Shown one piece after another: positions 8,998-17,215 of a stretch of 64,000 nucleotides of DNA. Below the pieces are notes generated by a model that was given only the letters and a program-made list of their open reading frames with translations, made no database searches and was not told the DNA's origin. Location: the NCBI RefSeq assembly GCF_001458735.1, contig NZ_CZQA01000011.1, positions 21,483-85,482 on the forward strand. Direction: 5' to 3'. The stretch comes from Candidatus Nitrospira nitrosa (GTDB lineage Bacteria; Nitrospirota; Nitrospiria; Nitrospirales; Nitrospiraceae). Numbering within the stretch: the stretch's first letter is position 1; every line of letters starts with the position of its first letter. The position numbers and the translations under genes are program-made.

Positions 8998-9105
8998 GAT
9001 GCCCCTCTTTTCAAAGTGAGTTCAAAAAAATAGGTAGTAACCATACAGGAGTTGGAAGGAAGAATCAAAGGCTGATTTGTGGGCGGTGTGAGGATGGACG
9101 GAGTA

Positions 9106-9375
9106 CTACCGCTTGTCGGATGGCTGATTCCGAGATGGTTTCTGTTCCGAACCATGCCCTGCCATGGATTTGGCGGTCTTGCCGATCGCCGATCCGATTT
9201 TTGGGATTTCCTTTTCGATGTTCTGTGCGGCGCTCCGCAACCCACGTGTGAGATCGTCGACGGTGAGACCTTTCTGTTGGTCGCCTCGCTGTGAGTCGGC
9301 CGCTTCGACCACGGTTCCAGTTGGGAAACCCATGCAGAGCCACAGAAGCCATCCGGTGATCCATCGGTGCTGCAT
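9106..9375 (-). CDS. Small exported hypothetical protein
   Basis: An 89-residue ORF with a probable Sec signal (residues 1-25, ending VVEAAD) and a mature part of about 64 polar residues with an amphipathic helix near LTRGLRSAAQNIEKEIPKIG. Nothing identifies a function. It is transcribed in the same direction as the bactofilin gene, 108 bp upstream of it. Confidence 0.5.
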   Translation of the reverse strand: MQHRWITGWLLWLCMGFPTGTVVEAADSQRGDQQKGLTVDDLTRGLRSAAQNIEKEIPKIGSAIGKTAKSMAGHGSEQKPSRNQPSDKR

Positions 9376-9494
9376 ACCTCAACTATATCAGATAAAGTAA
9401 CGGCATCTCGGCTCCATGTCGATGGCGTATTCGCCTGGGATCGCGTATGATCGCGCCGGTTGGTCACGAGACTATTGTTGAGGAGCACTCGAGG

Positions 9495-9884
9495 ATGGAT
9501 ATCGACATCTCAGCTCGTCGGTTGGTGGTCATCGGCGCTCTCAGTGCCGGGTTGGGCGTCGTCGCCGGTGCCTTTGGGGCGCATATGCTGAAGGATATGT
9601 TGGATCAACATCTGCTGGATGTGTATGAAAAGGCGACCCGCTATCAGATGTATCATGCCTTTGGTCTGGTCCTGAGTGGATTTGCTGTGCAAATCTGGCG
9701 CGATACCGGAATGGCCAAAGCTGGGTGGTTGTTTGCCGCTGGGACAATCCTGTTCTCTGGAAGTCTCTATGGAGTCTCTCTACTGGGGATTCGATGGTTA
9801 GGAGCCGTGACGCCGATTGGAGGCCTCCTCTTTATCGCGGGATGGACGGTACTCGCGTGGCGTGCGTGGCGTGAGGTCGCTTGA
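9495..9884 (+). CDS. DUF423 (YgdD/TMEM256-like) inner-membrane protein
   Basis: About 129 residues with four hydrophobic segments and the family marks VVAGAFGAHMLKD near the N-terminus, RYQMYHAFGLVL in the middle, and FSGSLYGVSLLGI toward the end. The family is conserved in bacteria and eukaryotes; its biochemical role is unknown. I prefer ATG 9495 with a GAGGAG site over the open frame start at 9447. Its stop is immediately adjacent to the stop of the convergent gene at 9885. Confidence 0.85.
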   Translation: MDIDISARRLVVIGALSAGLGVVAGAFGAHMLKDMLDQHLLDVYEKATRYQMYHAFGLVLSGFAVQIWRDTGMAKAGWLFAAGTILFSGSLYGVSLLGIRWLGAVTPIGGLLFIAGWTVLAWRAWREVA

Positions 9885-10826
9885 TTATGGTTTGCAGGGC
9901 GCGAGGCGTTTACCGCTGATGGGACCCCATCCGCCGGTATTGCTCACAAATGACCCTTCGATCCTCTGATCGTCCTTGGTAAACAGCAGACTGTCTTCTT
10001 GAATGTGCCCGTTCTGCTCCCAGCGCAAGTACATGGCATCTCCGAGAAAGATGCTTTCTGCCGGCGTTGCGGCATTGGCGGATGTGGCTCCAGGTGGGGG
10101 AAAGACGATGGTGGATTTCTGTTCACCATGCTGCTGGTGATTATGAATGATCCACTGCCAGGTTCCGCAGAGTCGTGACTGGCCTTTGGTTTGTCTGATC
10201 CGATTCTTCCACCCATGGATGTTCCACCAGGCTGTGATGGCCTGGTGACTCGCTTCAAACGCCGTACGCTCTGCCGCCAAGCGCAATTCGATGTTCCGTG
10301 GCTGTGATGTTCCTTGGGCCGTCCGAGAGTCCAGTTCTTCCTTGGTCAGACGGAGCAGGTCGGAGAATGCTGCTATCTGGTTTCTGGTCCGTAACCAGTC
10401 TTGTCGTGCTGTCGGTAATGGAAGGACGGGAGTGGATAGGCCGGTTTCTTGACGAAGGGAATTGGCAAACTGCCATGTCCCCAGTGCGCTCATCAATTCA
10501 GAGACAGACTGTGACAACTCCGGCACCCCGAGTTCCTTGACCATTTTGCTGGGGAGTCTGGCACCCAAGACTCCGGCTGCATCCTTCAGTCCAAGGGCAG
10601 GTCCAATCGAGGTCGTAAACAACCGCAGTGCCCCCTCGTCTGACTCGAGTAATGCGAATTGGTCGGCTCGTTGTGTCACTACGTCGGTCAACAAGCGCGG
10701 AGAGTCCTGCCCCTCTGCCATGGCCAACGATGGGAGGAGGAGCACACCCAACAGGATGAGGAGGAAGCTGACTCTGTCCTGCCGGTGTCCGCGACCAAGT
10801 TGATGCTGATTCAGCTCATTTACCAT
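9885..10826 (-). CDS. Exported hypothetical protein
   Basis: About 312 residues from ATG 10826, with a signal peptide ending near LPSLAMAEG. The frame extends to 10922 but that would run into the hydrolase gene. The mature part is helix-rich up to about residue 210; the last 110 residues (CGTWQWIIHNHQQHGE ... MYLRWEQNGHIQED ... GGWGPISGKRL) look like a small beta-barrel that could bind a ligand. No family is recognised. It follows the hydrolase gene by 48 bp on the same strand. Confidence 0.65.
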   Translation of the reverse strand: MVNELNQHQLGRGHRQDRVSFLLILLGVLLLPSLAMAEGQDSPRLLTDVVTQRADQFALLESDEGALRLFTTSIGPALGLKDAAGVLGARLPSKMVKELGVPELSQSVSELMSALGTWQFANSLRQETGLSTPVLPLPTARQDWLRTRNQIAAFSDLLRLTKEELDSRTAQGTSQPRNIELRLAAERTAFEASHQAITAWWNIHGWKNRIRQTKGQSRLCGTWQWIIHNHQQHGEQKSTIVFPPPGATSANAATPAESIFLGDAMYLRWEQNGHIQEDSLLFTKDDQRIEGSFVSNTGGWGPISGKRLAPCKP

Positions 10827-10873
10827 ATTGACTAGTCTGTGTGGAGAATCGTCAAAGAGAGAGCGGCGCCGAC

Positions 10874-11674
10874 TCATGTTCCCTGGAAGCACGATTTCAG
10901 AAAGTTCGCCGTGCGTTCCCATGCGAGGGAGGTACTCTCGGCATCATAGGCACTTGGCTTCATCTCGTTGCAGAATGCGTGCGAGGCGTTGGGGTAACAA
11001 TGGATGTCGACCCGCTTGCCGTACGCTGCGGAGGCGCTCCGTAGTTGCTCAACAACATCCGGTGTGGCCCAGGTGTCCTTCCCCGCCTGATGGTATAACA
11101 CCGGGGGAAAGAGGTCTTTCATTGCCTCGTTTGACGTGATTATCTTGCCATAGTACGAGACGGCTGCGCGCAACCGTTTCCGGTGGCAGGCGAACCGCAG
11201 CGCATAGGATCCTCCCATGCCGTATCCGACGACTCCATGGATGTTCTTCTTGGCCATGGTACGAGTATTGAGGTATTCACAACAGGAATTGATGTCGGTG
11301 ATGACCTGGTCATCATTCTGTCGTTCCAACAACGCGGCCGCCACGTCGTCGTTGGCCGTCACCATGCCTCCTAATCGACCGTAGAGATTCGGAAGAATCA
11401 CCATGTAGCCTTCACAGGCCAGGCGAGCTCCCAGATCCTTCATCTGGCCGGTCAGTCCCCACCAATCATGTAAAAGGACAATCCCTGGATAGGTTCCGGC
11501 TTGCTGCGGCCAGAAGAGCAGGCAATCGACTTGGTGTTCCTTCGGCATTTTACTTTTGAAGTAGGGGTCCACCATCTGGTCGGTATGGGTGGGGATCGGA
11601 ACGCCGCTTGGGAAACGGGCGGTTCCCGTACCGATTTGTTCTAAGGTGAAAGGAGTCGCTGGTGCCGTAGGCAT
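10874..11674 (-). CDS. Dienelactone hydrolase family protein lacking the nucleophile
   Basis: The 266-residue protein has the alpha/beta-hydrolase architecture of dienelactone hydrolases: IVLLHDWWGL (about 65), ANLYGR-like loop at 95-100, GVVGYGMGGSYALRFAC (147-162), acid D200 in AGKD and H232 in NASHAF. The position normally held by the nucleophile (G-x-C-x-G-G) is glycine here (G152, codon GGC), so the protein has the acid and histidine of the triad but no cysteine or serine. It may be a non-catalytic or mechanistically altered homologue. Cytoplasmic; no signal peptide. Probably cotranscribed with the exported protein downstream. Confidence 0.82.
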   Translation of the reverse strand: MPTAPATPFTLEQIGTGTARFPSGVPIPTHTDQMVDPYFKSKMPKEHQVDCLLFWPQQAGTYPGIVLLHDWWGLTGQMKDLGARLACEGYMVILPNLYGRLGGMVTANDDVAAALLERQNDDQVITDINSCCEYLNTRTMAKKNIHGVVGYGMGGSYALRFACHRKRLRAAVSYYGKIITSNEAMKDLFPPVLYHQAGKDTWATPDVVEQLRSASAAYGKRVDIHCYPNASHAFCNEMKPSAYDAESTSLAWERTANFLKSCFQGT

Positions 11675-11799
11675 GGTTGAGATCCTGTTACCGGATCGCT
11701 GTTGCGCTGGACATGACGGTACTATATGAAGCCGTTTGTGGGAATGTCAATTGACTGCCGGATGATGTGGTTCTACAGTGCGGGGGGGAGCGACGTATC

Positions 11800-12789
11800 A
11801 TGAACAGAGACCGCATTGGAGTGGGACTGATCGGGGTGGGCCGGCATGGAGCCCGGTATGCCCAGCACCTTATTCATGATCTGCCGTTGGCGTCTCTCCG
11901 GGCCGTGTGTCGACGACATCCTGAGCAAGGGTTTCAGTTTCCTGGTGCCGAGTCCGTCACGGTGTACGGTGAGGCCGCTGCACTCATCGCTGATCCGTCG
12001 GTCGACGTGGTGGTGGTGGTGACTCCCCCGCTGTACTCTCCTGAGATCTGTCGCCTTGCAGTGCAAGCCCGAAAACCCCTGTTGATTGAGAAGCCGCTGG
12101 CTACAACCGCCATCGATGCCAGGACAATGGTGGCTCTGGCTCGCGAGGCGGGGATCCCGCTGATGACGGCGCAGACCCTCCGGTTCGACAAGACGATTCA
12201 GTACGTGAAGAGTTTCCACCCCTCTCTCGGGCGTTCTCAGGAACTCGACGCGGTCTTTCAGATCGAGATTCGGAACACGGCCCCCGACCATGTTGTGGGC
12301 TATGGGAAGCGAGGAGCCTTACTGGAAATCGGTGTACACATGCTTGATCTGGTTCGGTTCCTGACAGGAGAGGAGGCACAAGCCGTGCGCTGTACGATGG
12401 ATCACATGCCACCGATGGCGCCGGAACGAACGGCTTCAATTTACCTTACCACCACAGGGGGAACGGTCTGTCGCATAGAAATTTCACGAGTTGTGGGCGA
12501 ACGTGCGGGACGAGCCATCTGGGTCGGGTCACAGGGGCGGGTGGAGGCCGACTGGATGCGCCGGCTGATCCACTATGAAACGAGTACCGAAGCAAGGACC
12601 GGGGATATCGACATCCCTCCATCCCTGACAGTCCTCGACACCCTCTCAGCATTCCTCCAAGCGGTGCGCGACGGCACACCCATGCCGATCACGGGAGAGG
12701 ACGGATGCCGAGCCGTGGAAATCGCCGAAGCCTGCTACCAGTCGGCACAGGCCGGTGGCGCACCGGTTACCGTCGATCGTCGTTCGTGA
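11800..12789 (+). CDS. Gfo/Idh/MocA family NAD(P)-dependent oxidoreductase
   Basis: The 329-residue protein starts with the dinucleotide motif IGVGLIGVGRHGARYA, has the family EKP motif (KPLLIEKPLATT) around residue 98-108, and a second-domain LEIGVHMLDLVRF with the conserved H-x-x-D near residue 180. Members oxidise or reduce sugars, inositols or similar alcohols; the substrate is not predictable. ATG 11800 follows a very strong GGGGGGAG site, so the longer frame from 11767 is rejected. A stand-alone gene. Confidence 0.88.
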   Translation: MNRDRIGVGLIGVGRHGARYAQHLIHDLPLASLRAVCRRHPEQGFQFPGAESVTVYGEAAALIADPSVDVVVVVTPPLYSPEICRLAVQARKPLLIEKPLATTAIDARTMVALAREAGIPLMTAQTLRFDKTIQYVKSFHPSLGRSQELDAVFQIEIRNTAPDHVVGYGKRGALLEIGVHMLDLVRFLTGEEAQAVRCTMDHMPPMAPERTASIYLTTTGGTVCRIEISRVVGERAGRAIWVGSQGRVEADWMRRLIHYETSTEARTGDIDIPPSLTVLDTLSAFLQAVRDGTPMPITGEDGCRAVEIAEACYQSAQAGGAPVTVDRRS

Positions 12790-12844
12790 AGCGTGTTTCG
12801 CCCGCCACGATGAGACGTGCGCTCTTTCCGTCCTGCCCTTCACG

Positions 12845-12872
12845 CGTCACGAGGGGCACGCGTTTCGTGACG
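12845..12872. terminator. Hairpin between convergent genes
   Basis: CGTCACGA at 12845-12852 pairs with TCGTGACG at 12865-12872, leaving a 12-nt loop. It lies between the end of the oxidoreductase gene and the end of the convergent RAM-domain gene. There is no clear T-run on either side, so a terminator role is only likely by position. Confidence 0.4.
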
Positions 12873-12876
12873 TGGG

Positions 12877-13113
12877 CTACGACTCCGCCACGATATGGGT
12901 GTCCGTCTCTTCGATCCCGTCGATCGAATGGATTTTCGTAATCACCACATCGGAGAGCGAGCGCTCGTCCTGGACGCTGATAAAGACAAAAATATCCGGA
13001 CGGCCGAAGCAGGAGTGAGCCTGTTCAACACCCGGTATGCGCTTCAGTGCGCCGACCACGTCTTTTGTTTTCCCTGCTTTGACCTTGATGAGGATGTACG
13101 CTCTCGTTGCCAT
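12877..13113 (-). CDS. Stand-alone Lrp/AsnC ligand-binding (RAM) domain protein
   Basis: This 78-residue protein is a single RAM domain: RAYILIKVKAGKTKDVVGAL, then PGVEQAHSCFGRPDIFVFI and a C-terminal strand ending DTHIVAES. Lrp/AsnC regulators carry this fold after a DNA-binding domain; here the helix-turn-helix is absent, so it probably binds an amino acid or other small ligand, or modulates a partner regulator by oligomerisation. ATG 13113 has an AAGGAGA site. No partner is adjacent. Confidence 0.85.
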   Translation of the reverse strand: MATRAYILIKVKAGKTKDVVGALKRIPGVEQAHSCFGRPDIFVFISVQDERSLSDVVITKIHSIDGIEETDTHIVAES

Positions 13114-13196
13114 GTGATTCTCCTTCGATTAGGGTGCGAGATGTTTATAACGTCGTTCGCGTGATGCCGCTTGGTGATATGAGTTTCGTGTTGCAA

Positions 13197-13282
13197 GTTT
13201 CGGGTTTGAGATTTCATGTTCTTCTCCGAAGCCATCACAACAGACGAGAAACTCGAAACCAGAAACGGCGCGCTAGCGCGCC
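13197..13282. repeat. Imperfect inverted repeat and 16-bp perfect palindrome
   Basis: A GTTTCGGGTTTGAG arm (about 13197) faces a CTCGAAACCAGAAAC arm ending at 13266. Immediately after, 13267-13282 reads GGCGCGCTAGCGCGCC, a perfect 16-bp palindrome that contains the stop codon of the minus-strand gene ending at 13273. The strong GC stem probably acts as a terminator; the GTTTC/GAAAC arms resemble a small intergenic repeat element. Confidence 0.45.
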
Positions 13283-13914
13283 GCGCCCGGCATTGTACTC
13301 CGATGATGGGTATAGACCTCTTGAAAGGCCAATCCTTGTGCCGTGAGGGCTGATCGGCCGTCCCTCACGAGTTGCATGAATCGTCGAAAATCATCCACCG
13401 ACAGATTAAATTGTCCGAGTCCCGTGGCCAGTGTCTTCCGCTCGTCAGGTGAGGCGTTGGAGTCGGCATCCGCAAGCGCTTCCAACATGTCAGCCGTCCA
13501 TCCACCGGCTCGAAAGTGCTCCAGACTGGTTGCGGCGTCCGCTCCGCGCTTGTTGGTTAACGCACGTCGGGCGAATTCTTGTATTGAGGGATCTGTTCCC
13601 TTGGCAAAGATGGATTGGAGCTGGATGACGGCCTGGATGATGCGATCAGCTTCACGTGTGCCCTCCGGCGGAAGTACCGCAGCCTGCTGAAGGGTGGCCA
13701 GTACAGCCATGGCTGACCCGATGTAGGGCGATGCCGCTTTTGCTTGTTGTGCCAGTGTTGAAGAAATTTCGCTCGCGGTGATGGCCCATGCACCGTCGAC
13801 CGGGAGCACGATCAGCCATAGCGCGACCGTAGGGCTCAAGATGGGGTGAGGTTGCCAGCGGAATGATGATCGACCCGAAGGAACCACTCCCTCTGGGGAT
13901 GACCAGAGGCGCAT
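13273..13914 (-). CDS. Exported helical hypothetical protein
   Basis: A 213-residue ORF with a hydrophobic export segment at about residues 27-45 (TVALWLIVLPVDGAWA) and a helix-rich mature region with no recognised domain. The start is uncertain. A perfect TATAAT lies at 13926-13921, only 6 bp before ATG 13914, so transcription from it would begin at about the start codon (leaderless), or translation begins further in. It is divergent from yifB. Confidence 0.6.
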   Translation of the reverse strand: MRLWSSPEGVVPSGRSSFRWQPHPILSPTVALWLIVLPVDGAWAITASEISSTLAQQAKAASPYIGSAMAVLATLQQAAVLPPEGTREADRIIQAVIQLQSIFAKGTDPSIQEFARRALTNKRGADAATSLEHFRAGGWTADMLEALADADSNASPDERKTLATGLGQFNLSVDDFRRFMQLVRDGRSALTAQGLAFQEVYTHHRSTMPGAAR

Positions 13915-13976
13915 GGGGAGATTATACAGAGTCGCGCGCAGAGGTTCCAGCGAGGAGCGGGCATCGGTGTGATCTA

Positions 13977-14005
13977 TTGAAACCCTTAGAGAGACTTCCT
14001 ATAAT
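13977..14005 (+). promoter_or_regulatory. Sigma70-type promoter of yifB
   Basis: TTGAAA at 13977-13982, exactly 17 bp, then TATAAT at 14000-14005. It points at the GTG start of yifB 44 bp downstream. One of the best promoter matches seen in the window. Confidence 0.75.
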
Positions 14006-14048
14006 GAACACATTTTCTTTCGGTTCGGTTGGAGAAAGGCACTGAGAC

Positions 14049-15578
14049 GTGCTTGCTAGGGTGACAAGTGCGGCGTTGATCGGTCTTGACGCACATCTGG
14101 TGGATGTCGAAGTCGATATCTCCGGTGGGCTCCCTCAGTTTTCGGTCGTGGGGTTGCCGGACGCCACGGTGAAGGAAAGTCGAGACCGTGTTCGAGCTGC
14201 GCTGAAGAACACAGGGTTTCATTTCCCCGCCAAACGCATCACCGTGAATCTCGCTCCCGCCGGGGTCAAAAAAGAAGGCTCGGGGCTCGACCTCGCGATT
14301 GCCGTCGGCATTCTCGTCGCCGAAGAAGTGATCCCACAGTCGATGCTGGATCATCGCGTCCTTGTCGGGGAGTTGTCGCTGGACGGCCGAGTGAAGCCGA
14401 TTGCCGGAGCCCTTTCCTTTGCGCTGGCCTGCCGAACCGGTTACGACTTACTGCTCCCGGCAGACAATGGAGCTGAAGCGGCATGGGTCAAAGGCGTGCA
14501 GGCCTATCCGGTCCATACTCTTCCCGAAGCGGTAGAGTTTTTGAAGGGAAGCCAGGTTCTTCTTCCAAGCCCTTCACATCAGGATGTTCGGGGGGCACTC
14601 AGCTCGACGGACGATGAGGACTATGCCGATGTTCGCGGGCAGGACCATGCCAAGCGAGCCCTCGAAGTCGCGGCGGCAGGGGGACACAATGTGTTGATGG
14701 TCGGTCCTCCTGGATCCGGCAAAACCATGTTGGCGCGCCGCTTGCCGTCTATCCTGCCGTTGTTGGAATTGGATGAGGCGATTGAAACGACCAGGGTTCA
14801 CAGTGTGGCTGGATTGCTCACTCCGGAACGACCGTTGCTCGCTGTTCGGCCGTTTCGAGCTCCGCATCACAGTATCTCGGACGCTGGCCTGGTCGGGGGC
14901 GGGACTATTCCTAAGCCTGGGGAGGTCTCGCTGGCGCATAATGGGGTGTTATTTTTGGATGAATCACTTGAATTTAAGCGAGGGGCGCTCGAAGGGTTGC
15001 GGCAACCGTTAGAGGACGGGTATGTCATCCTGACGCGGGCAAGTGGGACGCTCAAGTATCCGGCGCAGTTCATGCTGATCGCGGCGATGAATCCCTGTCC
15101 TTGTGGGTACTATGGAGATCGCACTCGGTCTTGTATCTGTTCCGGCATCCAGATCCGCCGGTATCGTGCGAAACTCTCTGGTCCCTTGCTGGATCGACTG
15201 GATATCCATCTGGATGTGCCGCCGGTGCCGGTTCGAGAGCTTCGTGCGGAACTTCCTCCCTCGGAAGGTTCAGCGGCGATTCGATTGCGTGTCGTCACGG
15301 CGCGTGATCGACAGCGGCAGCGATACCGATCCGAGGGGATTTATACAAATGCGCAGTTGAAGCCGCGGCTGGTAAAACGGTATTGTGGGCTCGAACAGTC
15401 GGCTCAAGAGTTGCTTGAGCAAGCGATGGCAAGGCTTCGACTCTCTGCGAGAGCGCATGGGCGTATCCTGCGTGTCGCACGGACGATCGCGGATCTGGCC
15501 GACGCTGAGAGGATTGAGGCTGTGCATATTGCAGAGGCCATACAGTATCGTTCATTTGACCGTAACCCTGACGTGTGA
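14049..15578 (+). CDS. YifB/ComM family Mg-chelatase-like AAA+ ATPase
   Basis: The 509-residue protein has the YifB/ComM layout: an N-terminal Lon-protease-like fold (LARVTSAALIGLDAHLVDVEVDISGGLP reduced here to its first part, with GLPQFSVVGLPD), a central AAA+ domain with Walker A VGPPGSGKTM near residue 220 and FLDES as Walker B, a CPCG cluster, and a C-terminal Mg-chelatase-like helical domain. ComM is a helicase that promotes branch migration when incoming DNA is integrated. The start is GTG 14049 with a GGAGAAAGG site. Driven by the promoter at 13977. Confidence 0.92.
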   Translation: MLARVTSAALIGLDAHLVDVEVDISGGLPQFSVVGLPDATVKESRDRVRAALKNTGFHFPAKRITVNLAPAGVKKEGSGLDLAIAVGILVAEEVIPQSMLDHRVLVGELSLDGRVKPIAGALSFALACRTGYDLLLPADNGAEAAWVKGVQAYPVHTLPEAVEFLKGSQVLLPSPSHQDVRGALSSTDDEDYADVRGQDHAKRALEVAAAGGHNVLMVGPPGSGKTMLARRLPSILPLLELDEAIETTRVHSVAGLLTPERPLLAVRPFRAPHHSISDAGLVGGGTIPKPGEVSLAHNGVLFLDESLEFKRGALEGLRQPLEDGYVILTRASGTLKYPAQFMLIAAMNPCPCGYYGDRTRSCICSGIQIRRYRAKLSGPLLDRLDIHLDVPPVPVRELRAELPPSEGSAAIRLRVVTARDRQRQRYRSEGIYTNAQLKPRLVKRYCGLEQSAQELLEQAMARLRLSARAHGRILRVARTIADLADAERIEAVHIAEAIQYRSFDRNPDV

Positions 15579-15585
15579 GGTTTCA

Positions 15586-15798
15586 GTGTCATCGGTACGC
15601 GTGTTTGTCTGGTGGTTTATTGTGGGTGCCACGATGGCGTTGTCTGTCATCATGGTGCAAGGGGGCATCAGAGAAGTCATGCAGGCCCAAGGGTCTGTAT
15701 GGGAGCTGAAGCTTGTTGAGCTGCTGACGACGGTGATGGGGGGAGGCCTGTTGGGCGGTTGCATCGCGCTGATCCTGGATCGAATTAAGAAGTCGTAA
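15586..15798 (+). CDS. Small two-helix membrane protein
   Basis: Starting at GTG 15586 with a GAGG site 5 nt away, this encodes 70 residues with two membrane segments (FVWWFIVGATMALSVIMV and TVMGGGLLGGCIALIL) and a basic C-terminus DRIKKS. It follows the yifB stop by 7 bp and is probably cotranscribed. Function unknown. Confidence 0.6.
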   Translation: MSSVRVFVWWFIVGATMALSVIMVQGGIREVMQAQGSVWELKLVELLTTVMGGGLLGGCIALILDRIKKS

Positions 15799-15989
15799 GT
15801 GTGCCTAGTTTTCGTGCGATTCTACACGTCTCATATTTATCAACATATCTTTATCCCTTCCCGGTATCTGCGCTCAATACTCAGGACTTCTTCCCTTTTA
15901 GGGGGCGTGATTTCTCGTAAATACACAGGTAAGCCTCGGCGACTTCTCTCCTGCTTCGATAGCGGGGCTCACTATGCTGTCTTGGCGGT

Positions 15990-16148
15990 ATGAGCTATAA
16001 CGAAGCCGAAACCCGCTTCTATCTGATCGATCCGGTTCTTCGCGGAAAAAATTACAACGAGCACTGGAAGCTCAAGCTCGAAACGCCGGCCCCGGTTGAA
16101 CCCACCGGAGCCAAAGGCCGCCGCCGTCCAGGAGGTGGTCTATCGTGA
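15990..16148 (+). pseudogene. hsdR: Remnant of type I restriction endonuclease subunit R (5' end)
   Basis: ATG 15990 starts MSYNEAETRFYLIDPVLRG, the N-terminal pattern of HsdR subunits (NEAETR..LIDPvL), continuing through PVEPTGAKGRRRPGGG. After 52 codons it hits TGA at 16146. An intact HsdR is about 800-1100 residues, so more than 90 per cent is missing. The open frame breaks at the sequence GGAGGTGGTC, which is also in the following toxin-like remnant, suggesting a deletion through short homology. Confidence 0.65.
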
Positions 16149-16233
16149 ACAAGACAACGATGGCTTTATCATTACGGCGTTTCTGACCCGCCGCATTCGG
16201 TCTCTGGAGAAGAGGAGGCAGGTATGGCCATAG
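16126..16233 (+). pseudogene. C-terminal remnant of a probable toxin nuclease
   Basis: Read in another frame, 16126-16233 encodes 35 residues ending in TAG: VQEVVYREQDNDGFIITAFL then TRRIRSLEKRRQVWP. This looks like the end of a small RelE/barnase-like toxin of the kind encoded before DUF2283 genes. Its stop overlaps the DUF2283 ATG (ATGGCCATAG), the usual toxin-antitoxin overlap. No start or first two-thirds remain. Confidence 0.5.
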
Positions 16234-16466
16234 TGGATATTCAGGAGTATTTGAAGCTGATTCCAGCCGTCAATCGAGCTCCGCAGCACGCTGTCTGGCT
16301 GACGTACGACGCTGAGGCCGACACATTGTATGTCAACTACAAGAAACCTAGTCATGCCACCGACAGCGAGATGACCGACGAAGACGTGATCATCCGCTAT
16401 GAGGGTGACGATATCATCGGGTTTACCGTGTTGCATGCGAGCAAGCGACTCAAAAAATCGGCTTAA
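16224..16466 (+). CDS. DUF2283 family protein (probable orphan antitoxin)
   Basis: The 80-residue protein contains the DUF2283 pattern: VWLTYDAEADTLYVNY, then DEDVIIRYEGDDIIGFTVLHAS. DUF2283 genes often sit just downstream of a small toxin gene, overlapping it, and here the residual toxin tail overlaps the ATG by 10 bp. The antitoxin frame is intact while its partner is truncated, so it may be a relic or may still neutralise a toxin elsewhere. The role is inferred from context. Confidence 0.75.
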   Translation: MAIVDIQEYLKLIPAVNRAPQHAVWLTYDAEADTLYVNYKKPSHATDSEMTDEDVIIRYEGDDIIGFTVLHASKRLKKSA

Positions 16467-16789
16467 ATCTTCACAGATACCAGATACATTGTTATGGCAG
16501 TCATCAGAGGGTTAGGAACGACGCCCGGATCAGGTCAGGTTCTGAATCAGCGTCAATATTACGTGGTATCTGCATAGGCACCCAGACGTGTATTCCATAC
16601 TCTGCCGCAGGTCAGCTTGAGCCGAGCCTTCCCCACCTACTCGTTTGACCACAAGCGATTGACTCAGTCTGTGCTCCGAATCCAGAGCGGTCTTCATTCC
16701 CCAGACGGCGAGGATTGCAAAATGGCAGAACTTGGCGATACAAGTGATGAGAACGGTAGGACTGCTGCGCTATAACCCGACAGAGGACT
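16467..16789 (+). other. Intergenic region, 323 bp
   Basis: No confident gene. A short open frame near 16605-16770 reads through without a good start or ribosome site and looks like noise or a remnant. It adjoins the hsdR/toxin scar, so it may be the rest of an eroded accessory segment. Confidence 0.35.
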
Positions 16790-17215
16790 ATGGATATCGA
16801 AATCGGTTCAAATCTCTATAAGAATTTCAACGGGACGATTGAAGTCGAGGGGGTGCCGCAACTTCAAGTAGCTCGCCATCCCTCAACTGGGGCGTTGCTG
16901 GTCAATTTTGCGCTGTTCGACTTGAATGGCCGGATGTTGGCCAAGGTGGTGGACAGCACGCTGATGTTTAACGAGCGGCGCGCCTATGAGTTAGCGAAGA
17001 CCGACAAGCGTCTGACAATGAAGGAAGTGGATTCCGGAAAAGTGGTCCTCCAGCTTGATGTGAAGGAACCTCAGCCTGTCTCCCTGACTCAGGCCGAGTT
17101 CTATACAATGAAAGGCCATCTCCTGCAAGTCACCGCGACGGAGTGGAAGATCGAGAAACAGCACAAGAGCGGTCTGACACAAGACACCCAGGGCGGTGTG
17201 GTTTCTATCGGCTAG
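16790..17215 (+). CDS. Hypothetical protein
   Basis: A 141-residue ORF with an AGAGGAC site before ATG 16790. It is predominantly beta-strand by pattern (alternating hydrophobics), with no signal peptide, membrane segment or recognised domain. The last 11 bp overlap the end of clpB on the other strand. Orphan gene. Confidence 0.6.
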   Translation: MDIEIGSNLYKNFNGTIEVEGVPQLQVARHPSTGALLVNFALFDLNGRMLAKVVDSTLMFNERRAYELAKTDKRLTMKEVDSGKVVLQLDVKEPQPVSLTQAEFYTMKGHLLQVTATEWKIEKQHKSGLTQDTQGGVVSIG

